IMG/VR virus record: IMGVR_UViG_3300034061_001166
Span: 1 to 20,573 of that record
Reading direction: 5' to 3' (one strand)
DNA from: a virus
DNA length: 20,573 nucleotides
Under the pieces are notes generated by a model, which saw nothing but the letters and a program-made list of their open reading frames with translations, was not told the origin of the DNA and did not search any database. The position numbers and the translations under genes were made by a program. This document shows, piece after piece, positions 12,861 through 19,341 of this stretch; the stretch's first letter is position 1, and each line of letters starts with the position of its first letter.

Positions 12861-13867
12861 GAATACTAGCAATTACAAACAAATTTAGTGGGGTAGGATA
12901 TCATAGGATTATGATGCCTTTGGTTAATATGCGCAAAGACTATTGTATGATAACCGATACAATTAATGAAGCAGTATTTGATAATAACTATGACATTGTT
13001 TTATTTAATAGGTTTTTAGCTTCAACAGATGCTAAACTATTAGTAAAGATGAAGATAAAATATAAATTCAAACTGATAGTAGATAATGATGACTATTGGA
13101 TTTTACCACCTTCGCACGTTCTTGCACAAAGATATAGAGAAAGTAATATTGCTGAAATCATTACAGAGTATATGAAGGTGGCAGACCTATGCACCTGTAC
13201 GCACGAAAGATTGGCTGAAGAAATATATAAGTTAAATCCTAATGTAGAAATAATTCCTAATGCTTTACCATATGGTGAAGAACAATTTCAGGATAATAAA
13301 TTAGAATCTGATTTGGTTAGATTATTTTGGGCAGGTTCAGGTACTCACGTTCCTGACTTAGACATTCTTAGGAATCCAATGAAGAAGATTAATTTCCCTG
13401 TAAGAACAGTTATTGCAGGTTATAATCTAGGGGAAAAACATTTATGGGATAGAATGATTGGAGTATTTACAAACGGATTAAAGCTGAACCCAACTATTTA
13501 TGACTATGCAGATGTTAGTAATTATATGGGTGCTTATGCTGATTCTGATATAAGTATCATTCCTTTAGTAGAAAATAAGTTTGGTGCTATGAAATCAAAC
13601 CTGAAGGTATTAGAGACTGCAGCAAAGAAAAACCCTGCTATAGTTAGCAACGTACACCCTTATAAGGATATGCCTGTATGCTATGTAAACAATCAACAGG
13701 ATTGGTACAAATGGATTAAGCTACTGACATTTGATGAAGCAGCTAGGATTGAATATGGGCAGAAGCTATTTGATTACTGCAATACTAACTTTAACCTGCA
13801 CACCATAAATAATAAAAGATTTGCTATTTATAATAAATTGATAGGTAATGCCGATATACAAATGTAG
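12857..13867 (+). CDS. GT4-like (GT-B) glycosyltransferase
   Basis: A 336-residue protein. The N-terminal motif GVGYHRIMMPL (12-22) is typical of phage-encoded GT-B proteins. VDNDDYW (75-81), CTHERLAEEIYKLNP (114-128) and IPNAL (133-137) form the middle, and the donor-binding half has LFWAGSGTHVPDLDIL and KFGAMKSNLKVLETAA, like the E-x7-E region of GT4 enzymes. No signal peptide. It overlaps the next gene by 20 nt. Likely transfers a sugar to a glycan or protein; substrate unknown. Confidence 0.85.
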   Translation: MRILAITNKFSGVGYHRIMMPLVNMRKDYCMITDTINEAVFDNNYDIVLFNRFLASTDAKLLVKMKIKYKFKLIVDNDDYWILPPSHVLAQRYRESNIAEIITEYMKVADLCTCTHERLAEEIYKLNPNVEIIPNALPYGEEQFQDNKLESDLVRLFWAGSGTHVPDLDILRNPMKKINFPVRTVIAGYNLGEKHLWDRMIGVFTNGLKLNPTIYDYADVSNYMGAYADSDISIIPLVENKFGAMKSNLKVLETAAKKNPAIVSNVHPYKDMPVCYVNNQQDWYKWIKLLTFDEAARIEYGQKLFDYCNTNFNLHTINNKRFAIYNKLIGNADIQM

Positions 13868-14267
13868 CAATGGTAAGTACAGAATAGGTACAGGTAGTTG
13901 CATATATGACACAGAAGAAAAAGCTGCTAAAGTATGGGCAGCAATTATAGCTAGTGGTAAATATGAAGAAACTTATAATGACTATCCTGAATCAGCTAGT
14001 AACAATGCAAAGAGGGCATTAAAATGGGCAGAAGAAAACGGATGGGGTGAATGTGGAACTGCAGTAGGTAAAGCTAGGGCAAACCAATTAGCGAATAAAG
14101 AAAACATATCTAGGGATACCATAGCTAGGATGGCATCATTCAAAAGGCATCAACAAAGTAAAGATGTACCATACTCTGAAGGATGTGGTGGGTTAATGTG
14201 GGATGCTTGGGGTGGTACTTCAGGCATTGAATGGGCAATAAATAAGCTAAAGCAAATAGATAAATAA
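13848..14267 (+). CDS. Conserved phage protein with GTAVGKARANQLAN domain
   Basis: A 139-residue protein in two parts. The N-terminus (YKCSNGKYRIGTGSCIYDTE) resembles short beta modules seen in phage head and protease proteins. The second part, YNDYPESASNNAKRALKWAE then CGTAVGKARANQLANKE and ISRDTIARMASFKRHQQSKD, followed by WDAWGGTSGIEWA, resembles a domain I recall from phage structural and protease proteins, function unknown. It overlaps the glycosyltransferase gene by 20 nt and opens the packaging region. Confidence 0.7.
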   Translation: MPIYKCSNGKYRIGTGSCIYDTEEKAAKVWAAIIASGKYEETYNDYPESASNNAKRALKWAEENGWGECGTAVGKARANQLANKENISRDTIARMASFKRHQQSKDVPYSEGCGGLMWDAWGGTSGIEWAINKLKQIDK

Positions 14268-14449
14268 TGGAATACCATATTCAATTTGGCAGATTCAGAA
14301 TATCATTAGGGGTATTAACAGAAACAATACAATTAGGTATTTCAATAGGGTATTCAGTAGATGAATTTGCACAATTACATAAGAGTTTAAACATAGGATT
14401 TGTATTCGTATCTTTAAACTTTATAATAATGAATGAAGAAACACACTAA
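14267..14449 (+). CDS. Small beta-rich protein, unknown
   Basis: A 60-residue protein starting by TAATG overlap with the previous gene. Alternating strands such as IQFGRFRISLGVLTETIQLG and hydrophobic IGFVFVSLNFIIM suggest a beta-sheet fold or a membrane-associated end. It overlaps the HNH gene by 17 nt. No family recognised. Confidence 0.55.
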   Translation: MEYHIQFGRFRISLGVLTETIQLGISIGYSVDEFAQLHKSLNIGFVFVSLNFIIMNEETH

Positions 14450-14690
14450 ACTATATTTAGATTACTTTGGGTATGGCATAGAAGATTTTATCCCTTGTGA
14501 ATCCTGTGGTGCAAAGGCAGTTGACATACACCATATAGAAGCTAGGGGAATGGGCGGTGATAAAAAGGCAGACAATATAAATAACCTGATGGCATTATGT
14601 AGGCAATGTCATTTAGTTATGGGGGATACTAAGACACATATGGAATATTTAAAAAGCAAACATAAAGAGAAATTAAATGGCAAAAGGTAA
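14433..14690 (+). CDS. HNH endonuclease
   Basis: An 85-residue protein with a complete HNH module: CESC (22-25), DIHHIEARGMGGDKKADNIN (His33, His34) and NLMALCRQCH (Cys56, Cys59, His60). Phage HNH proteins beside terminase genes, as in HK97, stimulate DNA cutting during packaging, and this gene is three genes before the terminase small subunit. Homing activity is less likely because the gene is embedded in overlapping phage genes. It overlaps both neighbours. Confidence 0.9.
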   Translation: MKKHTKLYLDYFGYGIEDFIPCESCGAKAVDIHHIEARGMGGDKKADNINNLMALCRQCHLVMGDTKTHMEYLKSKHKEKLNGKR

Positions 14691-14799
14691 AAGCGATTCA
14701 TCAAAAGTTTCATTTGGTAAGCGCAAAAGAGGACAGGCAAAAAAGTCTTATAACAAACATACACCCAAACCAAAACCATCAAGGGGACAAGGCAAATGA
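14677..14799 (+). CDS. 40-residue very basic protein
   Basis: ATG at 14677 overlaps the HNH gene by 14 nt, and TGA overlaps the next ATG by 4 nt. The product begins MAKGKSDSSKVSFGKRKRGQ and ends PKPKPSRGQGK, with many lysines and arginines and no hydrophobic core. Short proteins of this layout (FGKRKRGxAKKSY) occur in other Bacteroidota phages. Likely a nucleic-acid-binding peptide; exact role unknown. Confidence 0.6.
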   Translation: MAKGKSDSSKVSFGKRKRGQAKKSYNKHTPKPKPSRGQGK

Positions 14800-15149
14800 T
14801 AATACTACCTGCACAAATAGAAGGCTTAACATCTAGAAAGGATAAAACCATTAAAGTTACCTTTGGCACACAGGAACTATCACCTGCTGATGCTGCACAG
14901 GTATTCCAACTAAATCAAAGATTCTGTTACATAGCTATCAAAGAAGAATCATTTCAACAGGATGAACTAGATAATCTAGATAGTATTAAGACAGACTTAG
15001 AATCAAATAAGACCCCATCACAAAGATTAAGGGGTATTTTATTTATAAACTATCAGCAAAACAACGAGGGGTACAAAGACTTTAGCACATATTACATAGC
15101 AAAGATGGAAGTATTATGTGAGCATTTTAAATCTAAATTAGATAAATAA
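14796..15149 (+). CDS. Conserved phage protein near terminase, unknown
   Basis: A 117-residue protein beginning MIILPAQIEGLTSRKDKTIK and containing VTFGTQELSPADAAQVFQLN. The N-terminal half looks beta-rich; the C-terminal half is helical (YYIAKMEVLCEHFKSKLDK). It starts in an ATGA overlap. Similar sequences precede terminase genes in Bacteroidota phages, so a packaging or recombination accessory role is plausible. Confidence 0.65.
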   Translation: MIILPAQIEGLTSRKDKTIKVTFGTQELSPADAAQVFQLNQRFCYIAIKEESFQQDELDNLDSIKTDLESNKTPSQRLRGILFINYQQNNEGYKDFSTYYIAKMEVLCEHFKSKLDK

Positions 15150-15165
15150 ACAGAACAATAACAGA

Positions 15166-15525
15166 ATGAGCAAAGAACATTTGATACCATTTGTAAAAGG
15201 TCAGTCAGGTAATCCCAATGGCAGACCTAGAAAATATGTCAGCCTATTGAAGGAACAGGGATACAAGCTATCAGAAATAAACGATAGCATTCAGGCTTTA
15301 ATGTCTATGGATGAAGAAGAACTTAAATCAGTTAGCACAAATGATAAAGCAACTGTACTAGAAAAGACAATAGCAAAAGCCATATTAAAATCTATGAGCA
15401 ATGGCAGCTTGTATTCTTTGGATACTTTGTTAACTAGAGTATATGGAAAACCAAAGGAGCAGATGGATATTAAATCAGATAATAAAATAGAGGTTATCTT
15501 TGTAGATGGTAAAACCATTTTATAA
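15166..15525 (+). CDS. terS: Terminase small subunit-like (DUF5681-type)
   Basis: A 119-residue protein with the signature FVKGQSGNPNGRPRKY near the N-terminus (9-24), found in DUF5681-type phage proteins, followed by helical segments (NDKATVLEKTIAKAILKSMS) and an acidic end. It ends in a TAATG overlap with the large terminase, the usual place for the DNA-recognition small subunit. Similarity to classical HTH small terminases is not evident, so the assignment rests on motif and position. Confidence 0.75.
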   Translation: MSKEHLIPFVKGQSGNPNGRPRKYVSLLKEQGYKLSEINDSIQALMSMDEEELKSVSTNDKATVLEKTIAKAILKSMSNGSLYSLDTLLTRVYGKPKEQMDIKSDNKIEVIFVDGKTIL

Positions 15526-16676
15526 TGCAGATATTCTTACCTAATCCACACGCAAACCAACAAAGAATCCTAGAATGTGATAAGCGTTTCAGGGTGGTGA
15601 TGTGTGGTCGTAGATTTGGTAAGTCAGAACTATCACAGGTACTTTCTGTTACATATGCAGTTAAAGGTCTTTCTGTTGCTTATATTACCCCTACTTATGG
15701 ATTAGCGAAGGTTTTCTTCAGTAAGCTGACAGAATCCCTAGAATTGCCTAAAAACAAGTCTGATTTAAAAATAGACTTCCCTAATGGCGGACAGGTAGAA
15801 TTCTTTACAGGTGAAAGATTAGATAATCTAAGAGGTAGAAAATTCCATTTGGTTATTGTAGATGAAGCATCCTTTATCCCTGACCTAGAAGCAGGATGGC
15901 AAAATAGTATTAGACCAACCCTAACTGACTATAAAGGGAAGGCAGTATTCCTATCTACCCCTAGAGGGAAAAACTATTTCTATAGCCTGTTTATGAAAGA
16001 TGGTGAACAGGATTGGGCATCCTTTAAATTCACTAGCTATGATAACCCATTCATAGACCCAAAAGAAATTGATGAAGCTAGGATGCAACTGCCAAACGTA
16101 GTGTTTGAACAGGAGTATATGGCTAATCCTTCAGAGAATAGCGCAAACCCATTTGGTAATAAATTTATTCAAGATTGCGTTAAGCCAATTAGCAACCAAC
16201 AAATAGTTGCATTTGGTATTGACCTTGCTAAGTCTGTAGACCATACAGTTATCATAGGTCTTGATAATGCAGGGAATGTGGCTTATTTTGACAGGTATCA
16301 AATGGATTGGCATAACACTAAGGAGAATATAAAGAGGCTGCCTAAATGCCCTATATTGGTGGATAGTACAGGTGTAGGCGACCCTATCCTAGAGGATTTA
16401 CAAAGGGAAGGTATTGCAATAGAAGGTCTAAAGTTCACGAGTTCAAGTAAGCAGCAACTTATGGAAGGTCTTGCAACTGCCATACAACAACAAAAGATAG
16501 GATTCCCTGAAGGCGCAATAACAAATGAACTGCAGGTCTTTGAATATCAGTTCACGGCTAATGGGGTTAAGTACTCTGCACCATCAGGCTTTCACGATGA
16601 CTGCGTTATGGCATTGGCTTTAGCTTGGAATAATTTCAATATGAAAAGGGGTAATGGCAGGTATTCTATGATGTAA
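15525..16676 (+). CDS. terL: Terminase large subunit
   Basis: A 383-residue protein. The ATPase half has the Walker A motif GRRFGKS (28-34), Walker B LVIVDEA (109-115) and coupling motif STPRG (144-148). The nuclease half has an RNase H fold with GIDLAKSVDH (Asp233), VDSTGVGDP (Asp280) and HDDCVMALALAW (Asp358, Asp359). All catalytic residues are present, so it should power packaging and cut concatemers. Length is a little below the average for the family. It is the last gene of the first transcription block; a second promoter module starts right after its stop at 16676. Confidence 0.95.
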   Translation: MQIFLPNPHANQQRILECDKRFRVVMCGRRFGKSELSQVLSVTYAVKGLSVAYITPTYGLAKVFFSKLTESLELPKNKSDLKIDFPNGGQVEFFTGERLDNLRGRKFHLVIVDEASFIPDLEAGWQNSIRPTLTDYKGKAVFLSTPRGKNYFYSLFMKDGEQDWASFKFTSYDNPFIDPKEIDEARMQLPNVVFEQEYMANPSENSANPFGNKFIQDCVKPISNQQIVAFGIDLAKSVDHTVIIGLDNAGNVAYFDRYQMDWHNTKENIKRLPKCPILVDSTGVGDPILEDLQREGIAIEGLKFTSSSKQQLMEGLATAIQQQKIGFPEGAITNELQVFEYQFTANGVKYSAPSGFHDDCVMALALAWNNFNMKRGNGRYSMM

Positions 16677-16709
16677 TTACCGTTCATCAGATTTATTTAC
16701 CGTTCATCA
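16677..16709 (+). repeat. Tandem operator-like repeats TTACCGTTCATCA, copy B
   Basis: Two exact copies at 16677-16689 and 16697-16709, again 20 bp apart, starting at the base after the terminase stop codon. In both regions the first copy is followed by G and the second by C. The same pair occurs at 6551-6583. Confidence 0.8.
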
Positions 16710-16726
16710 CAAAGTGTGGAAAATAT

Positions 16727-16757
16727 TTGGATAATGTGTACAGAGGTTGTATATTTG
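16727..16757 (+). promoter_or_regulatory. Bacteroidota-type promoter, copy B
   Basis: TTGG at 16727-16730, 19-bp spacer, then a perfect TAnnTTTG box, TATATTTG at 16750-16757. The 24 bp from 16757 are identical to those downstream of promoter A. The distance from the operator repeats is 17 bp here and 28 bp in copy A, a difference of about one helical turn. It should drive the genes from 16795. Confidence 0.8.
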
Positions 16758-16794
16758 TTATGTCATTGATTGATAACCAACAAAAACCAAAGTT

Positions 16795-17088
16795 ATGAAA
16801 AACCAAAAATCACCTGAAGAACTTTATGAGTATTTAAAAAGCCACAAAGGTTATGAAGTTGCAAGAGCATCTTTTCTTAGACAATTAGAGTGGGAAGGTA
16901 ATAGTCCATTAGAAAGCGCAATGGCTAATAGCTATGCAATGTTAATGGTTGCAAATGGTGGAAACAAAGAAGAAGCAGTTAAATTAATCTTGAAACTTTA
17001 TCAGCCTGAAAATTTAGTTAAGCTGATGGAGTTGGCTGAAAAGAATCAGGAAATCCATTCTGAATTAATTAATGAAATTTTAAATTAA
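16795..17088 (+). CDS. First gene after promoter B, unknown
   Basis: A 97-residue helical protein (SPEELYEYLKSHKGYEVARA, then AVKLILKLYQPENLVKLMEL). It lies 37 nt downstream of the -7 box with an A-rich leader (CCAACAAAAACCAAAGTT). No family recognised. Being first behind the shared promoter, it is the positional counterpart of the gene at 6679, but the two proteins do not look similar. Confidence 0.65.
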   Translation: MKNQKSPEELYEYLKSHKGYEVARASFLRQLEWEGNSPLESAMANSYAMLMVANGGNKEEAVKLILKLYQPENLVKLMELAEKNQEIHSELINEILN

Positions 17089-17092
17089 TATT

Positions 17093-17170
17093 ATGAAAAA
17101 AGAAAACACACAAGCCGTAATTATTCTTATATTCGCATTCTTAGTAGTTGCGATATATCAGAACATTTAA
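17093..17170 (+). CDS. 25-residue membrane microprotein
   Basis: ATG at 17093 lies 4 nt after the previous stop. The peptide is MKKENTQ followed by one hydrophobic span (AVIILIFAFLVVAIY) and QNI. Short, but its clean charge-then-span layout and position between genes favour a real product. Confidence 0.45.
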   Translation: MKKENTQAVIILIFAFLVVAIYQNI

Positions 17171-17178
17171 GAGCATAG

Positions 17179-17250
17179 ACCACCTCAAGAAAATTTTTAA
17201 TATTAAAAAATAACAAAGGTAGTAATTTGGGTACTTGGGGTGGTTTTTTT
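17179..17250 (+). terminator. Terminator or attenuator hairpin with T-run
   Basis: ACCACCTCAAG (17179-17189) pairs with CTTGGGGTGGT (17234-17244) with one G-U pair, followed by T7 (17244-17250). The 44-nt loop contains a 16-bp palindrome, TTTTTAATATTAAAAA (17194-17209). The next ATG is only 13 nt beyond the T-run, with no clear promoter between, so it may regulate read-through into the genes downstream. Confidence 0.6.
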
Positions 17251-17262
17251 AAAACAAACACA

Positions 17263-17511
17263 ATGAAAGGAAACAACTACACAATTAGTCAGGAATACTT
17301 AATAAGACTTGAAAACGAATGTCTTATTGAAAAGATAGCTAAACTTGAAAAAGAACTTGCAGAAAAAGATTTAGCTATTAAAATGCTTAAAAAAGATTTA
17401 GAACCATTTTTAACAGAGCAACAAAAGAGACAGGACTACATAAATAGAAGGGATGCAATAGATTTAAAACTTGCTCAAATGATGGCTAATTTTCATAATC
17501 AAAAAATATAA
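17263..17511 (+). CDS. Coiled-coil protein, unknown
   Basis: An 82-residue protein from ATG at 17263 with leader AAAACAAACACA; TTG at 17227 lies inside the terminator-like stem and was rejected. The sequence is a long charged helix (IEKIAKLEKELAEKDLAIKM) with heptad spacing, then FLTEQQKRQDYINRRDAIDL. No known domain. It begins directly after a terminator-like hairpin. Confidence 0.6.
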   Translation: MKGNNYTISQEYLIRLENECLIEKIAKLEKELAEKDLAIKMLKKDLEPFLTEQQKRQDYINRRDAIDLKLAQMMANFHNQKI

Positions 17512-17512
17512 T

Positions 17513-17737
17513 ATGAAAACAGCAATGCAAATAGCAGTAGAAAGCTATAAAAATGATGGGGTATCTTTTACGGATTGGTTTATTGATAATTATGAAATGT
17601 TACTTGAAAAAGAAAAAGAGCAGATAGTTACCGCTTTTGAAGTTGGGTATAAGTCCTGCGATATAGATGAAGCATTTGAAATTAATAGAAAGTTAGCAAG
17701 TGGAGAATTGCATTATAATAAAACTTATAACATATGA
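17513..17737 (+). CDS. Small acidic protein, unknown
   Basis: A 74-residue protein (AMQIAVESYKNDGVSFTDWF then EMLLEKEKEQIVTAFEVGYK). It looks alpha-helical and acidic, with no membrane segment. It starts 1 nt after the coiled-coil gene and ends in an ATGA overlap with a membrane microprotein. No family recognised. Confidence 0.6.
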   Translation: MKTAMQIAVESYKNDGVSFTDWFIDNYEMLLEKEKEQIVTAFEVGYKSCDIDEAFEINRKLASGELHYNKTYNI

Positions 17738-17847
17738 AAGCATTAGAATTATTAAAGTTTATGTTTATTTCAGTTCCTTTGGCTTGTTTAGTATATATAA
17801 TAGCAGTATCTTTATCTAAAATCAAGCAGCTATGTGGGACAAAATAA
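17734..17847 (+). CDS. 37-residue membrane microprotein
   Basis: ATG at 17734 overlaps the previous stop (ATGA) and the reading frame ends inside the start of the next gene (16-nt overlap). It encodes MKALELLKFMF, a hydrophobic span (ISVPLACLVYIIAVSL) and a basic tail (SKIKQLCGTK). The two overlaps favour a translated gene. Function unknown. Confidence 0.5.
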   Translation: MKALELLKFMFISVPLACLVYIIAVSLSKIKQLCGTK

Positions 17848-18503
17848 ACGTATGGCAATACCAACAGATTTACAATGCTTTAAATACAAAGGAGAAAGAT
17901 GCAACTGATTTAGACCTAGAAGTCAAATTAGTAGGGATAGTCAACAATATGACTGAAATGCAAATAGACAGTCTACCTTTGAATGAATATAAAGAGTTGA
18001 GCAAAACCATATCTTTCTTAAATGAACCGATAGAAGGCACACCTAAAAAGCATATATGCATATCATATAATAAGAGGTACAAGATTAATTACGATGTCAG
18101 TAAGATGCCATTCGCTAGGTATATAGAAAGCAAGGTATTTAGTGAGGATTTATACGGTAACCTGCATAAGTTAGCAGCTACAATGGTAATACCACAGAAG
18201 CGAAAGTTTGGTATTTGGTTTAATGAAAAGTACGATGCTAGTAAGCATCAGGAATATTCAGATGATATGTTAAATGCAAAGTTTGTAGATGTTTACCATT
18301 CGTTGGTTTTTTTTTATCAAGTATACAGAAATTGGATAGAAGTTTCAAAGGGTTATTTGGAGAAGAAGATGGTGGAAGCAGGGATGCAGGAAGCACAGGC
18401 GAAAGAGGTGGTTCAAAGTTTATGCATTATTTTGGATGGCAATATAGCACCAAACTTATTGCCGAGTACGAAAATTGCACAGTTAGCGAAGCCTATGAAT
18501 TAA
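17832..18503 (+). CDS. Probable tail assembly chaperone-like protein
   Basis: A 223-residue protein. It begins MWDKINVWQYQQIYNALNTK and contains LVGIVNNMTEMQIDSLPLNE, followed by KTISFLNEPIEGTPKKHICI and a helical C-terminal half. The mid-size acidic/helical layout and the overlapping second frame behind it recall the G part of G/GT tail chaperones. No tail-tube gene is visible beside it, so the call rests on layout and overlap and is uncertain. A T9 run at 18307-18315 lies in codons V-F-F-Y, at residues 159-162. It overlaps the upstream microprotein gene by 16 nt. Confidence 0.5.
   Translation: MWDKINVWQYQQIYNALNTKEKDATDLDLEVKLVGIVNNMTEMQIDSLPLNEYKELSKTISFLNEPIEGTPKKHICISYNKRYKINYDVSKMPFARYIESKVFSEDLYGNLHKLAATMVIPQKRKFGIWFNEKYDASKHQEYSDDMLNAKFVDVYHSLVFFYQVYRNWIEVSKGYLEKKMVEAGMQEAQAKEVVQSLCIILDGNIAPNLLPSTKIAQLAKPMN
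18308..18314 (+). other. Possible -1 frameshift slippery site (T TTT TTT)
   Basis: The T-run 18307-18315 contains T TTT TTT in the codon phase needed for -1 slippage (GTT TTT TTT TAT). The -1 frame is open from 18266 to 18586 and would add 90 residues after residue 161, giving a 251-residue fusion. No strong downstream structure was seen. Confidence 0.35.
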
Positions 18504-18586
18504 GTACAATAGAATGTTTAAACATATTAGCATATCTAAAAGCTAAGACAGATTACGACAATGAGCAGATAAAAAAAGTAAGATAG
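18422..18586 (+). CDS. Overlapping small protein, possible T-like chaperone part
   Basis: A 54-residue protein from ATG at 18422, in the -1 frame relative to the upstream gene and overlapping it by 82 nt. It begins MHYFGWQYSTKLIAEYENCT and continues VSEAYELSTIECLNILAYLK, a compact helical sequence that looks like true coding DNA. The frame is open further upstream; TTG at 18332 or entry by frameshift at 18308 are alternatives, but the upstream extension is glycine-rich (EEDGGSRDAGSTGERGG). Position behind a chaperone-like gene suggests the T-equivalent domain that binds the tape-measure protein. Confidence 0.55.
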   Translation: MHYFGWQYSTKLIAEYENCTVSEAYELSTIECLNILAYLKAKTDYDNEQIKKVR

Positions 18587-18613
18587 TTTTCATAGTTGGA
18601 TTTTTTGGTTAAC

Positions 18614-18649
18614 ATCCCCATCCCTAAAAAGGTGGGGATAGTTATTTTA
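18614..18649 (+). terminator. Weak terminator-like hairpin
   Basis: ATCCCCA (18614-18620) pairs with TGGGGAT (18633-18639), with two inner C-G pairs possible in the loop, followed by AGTTATTTTA. The stem is strong but the U-tract is broken. It sits in the 86-nt gap before the gene at 18673; no good promoter was found in that gap. Confidence 0.45.
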
Positions 18650-18672
18650 AGCCTGTTATACTATTTATTAGT

Positions 18673-19341
18673 ATGAGCATATCCAAAGCACAAGCACAGG
18701 CAATAGCAGATGGCTTCCTAAATACACTAGGCGAACAACCTATGAAAGAGGGAGAAATGCCTGTTGCTGAAAGGTTGCTAAAGGATTTTGGTGCAGACTT
18801 TATTAAAACTGCACAGGCTAATCTTAGGGCAAATGGGTCTATTGCTTCAGGTGCTATTGATGATATCAGAATGTACTTTAGTAAATTTGGTACAACCTAT
18901 AGTATTTCTTTAGGCTACCCAAAATCAGAAAAGGCTTCTAAGTATTGGGACTTTATAAATAAGGGTGTAAAGGGAACTAAAAATATTAAGGCTGATTCAA
19001 AAACACCTTATAAATTTAACCCATCTAAAAAAAGCATTCCTATATCAGCAGTACAGGGATGGTTAGGGTATAACAAATTAAAAGCAACTGCAGTAAAGCC
19101 ATATAGAAAATTAGGGGTAGAAGCTAAAGCAATAGATGCTAAAAAGTCTTTAGCCTATGTTGTAGCTAGGTCTATACATAGAAAAGGTATTAGGTCTACA
19201 CATTATTTTGACAATGCTCAAAAAGAGGTATTCGGTAAAAACTTCTATGAGGTAATGGAAGCTGCGCTAGGTAAAGATATTCAAATTAAAATAAGACAAA
19301 TCGGTAAAGAAATAAACAATGGCAATAACAATTCAAAGTAG
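18673..19341 (+). CDS. Probable head-tail connector or virion protein
   Basis: A 222-residue protein with a helical N-terminus (AQAQAIADGFLNTLGEQPMK, then LLKDFGADFIKTAQANLRAN), a central beta region (GTTYSISLGYPKSEKASKYW), KSIPISAVQGWLGYNKLKA and a C-terminal RSIHRKGIRSTHYFDNAQKE. The layout recalls gp10-like neck/tail-completion proteins of siphophages, which also combine a strand-rich core with Y-W-x-F-x-N-x-G elements (here YWDFINKGVKG). Assignment is by resemblance and neighbours. It overlaps the next gene by 23 nt. Confidence 0.5.
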   Translation: MSISKAQAQAIADGFLNTLGEQPMKEGEMPVAERLLKDFGADFIKTAQANLRANGSIASGAIDDIRMYFSKFGTTYSISLGYPKSEKASKYWDFINKGVKGTKNIKADSKTPYKFNPSKKSIPISAVQGWLGYNKLKATAVKPYRKLGVEAKAIDAKKSLAYVVARSIHRKGIRSTHYFDNAQKEVFGKNFYEVMEAALGKDIQIKIRQIGKEINNGNNNSK

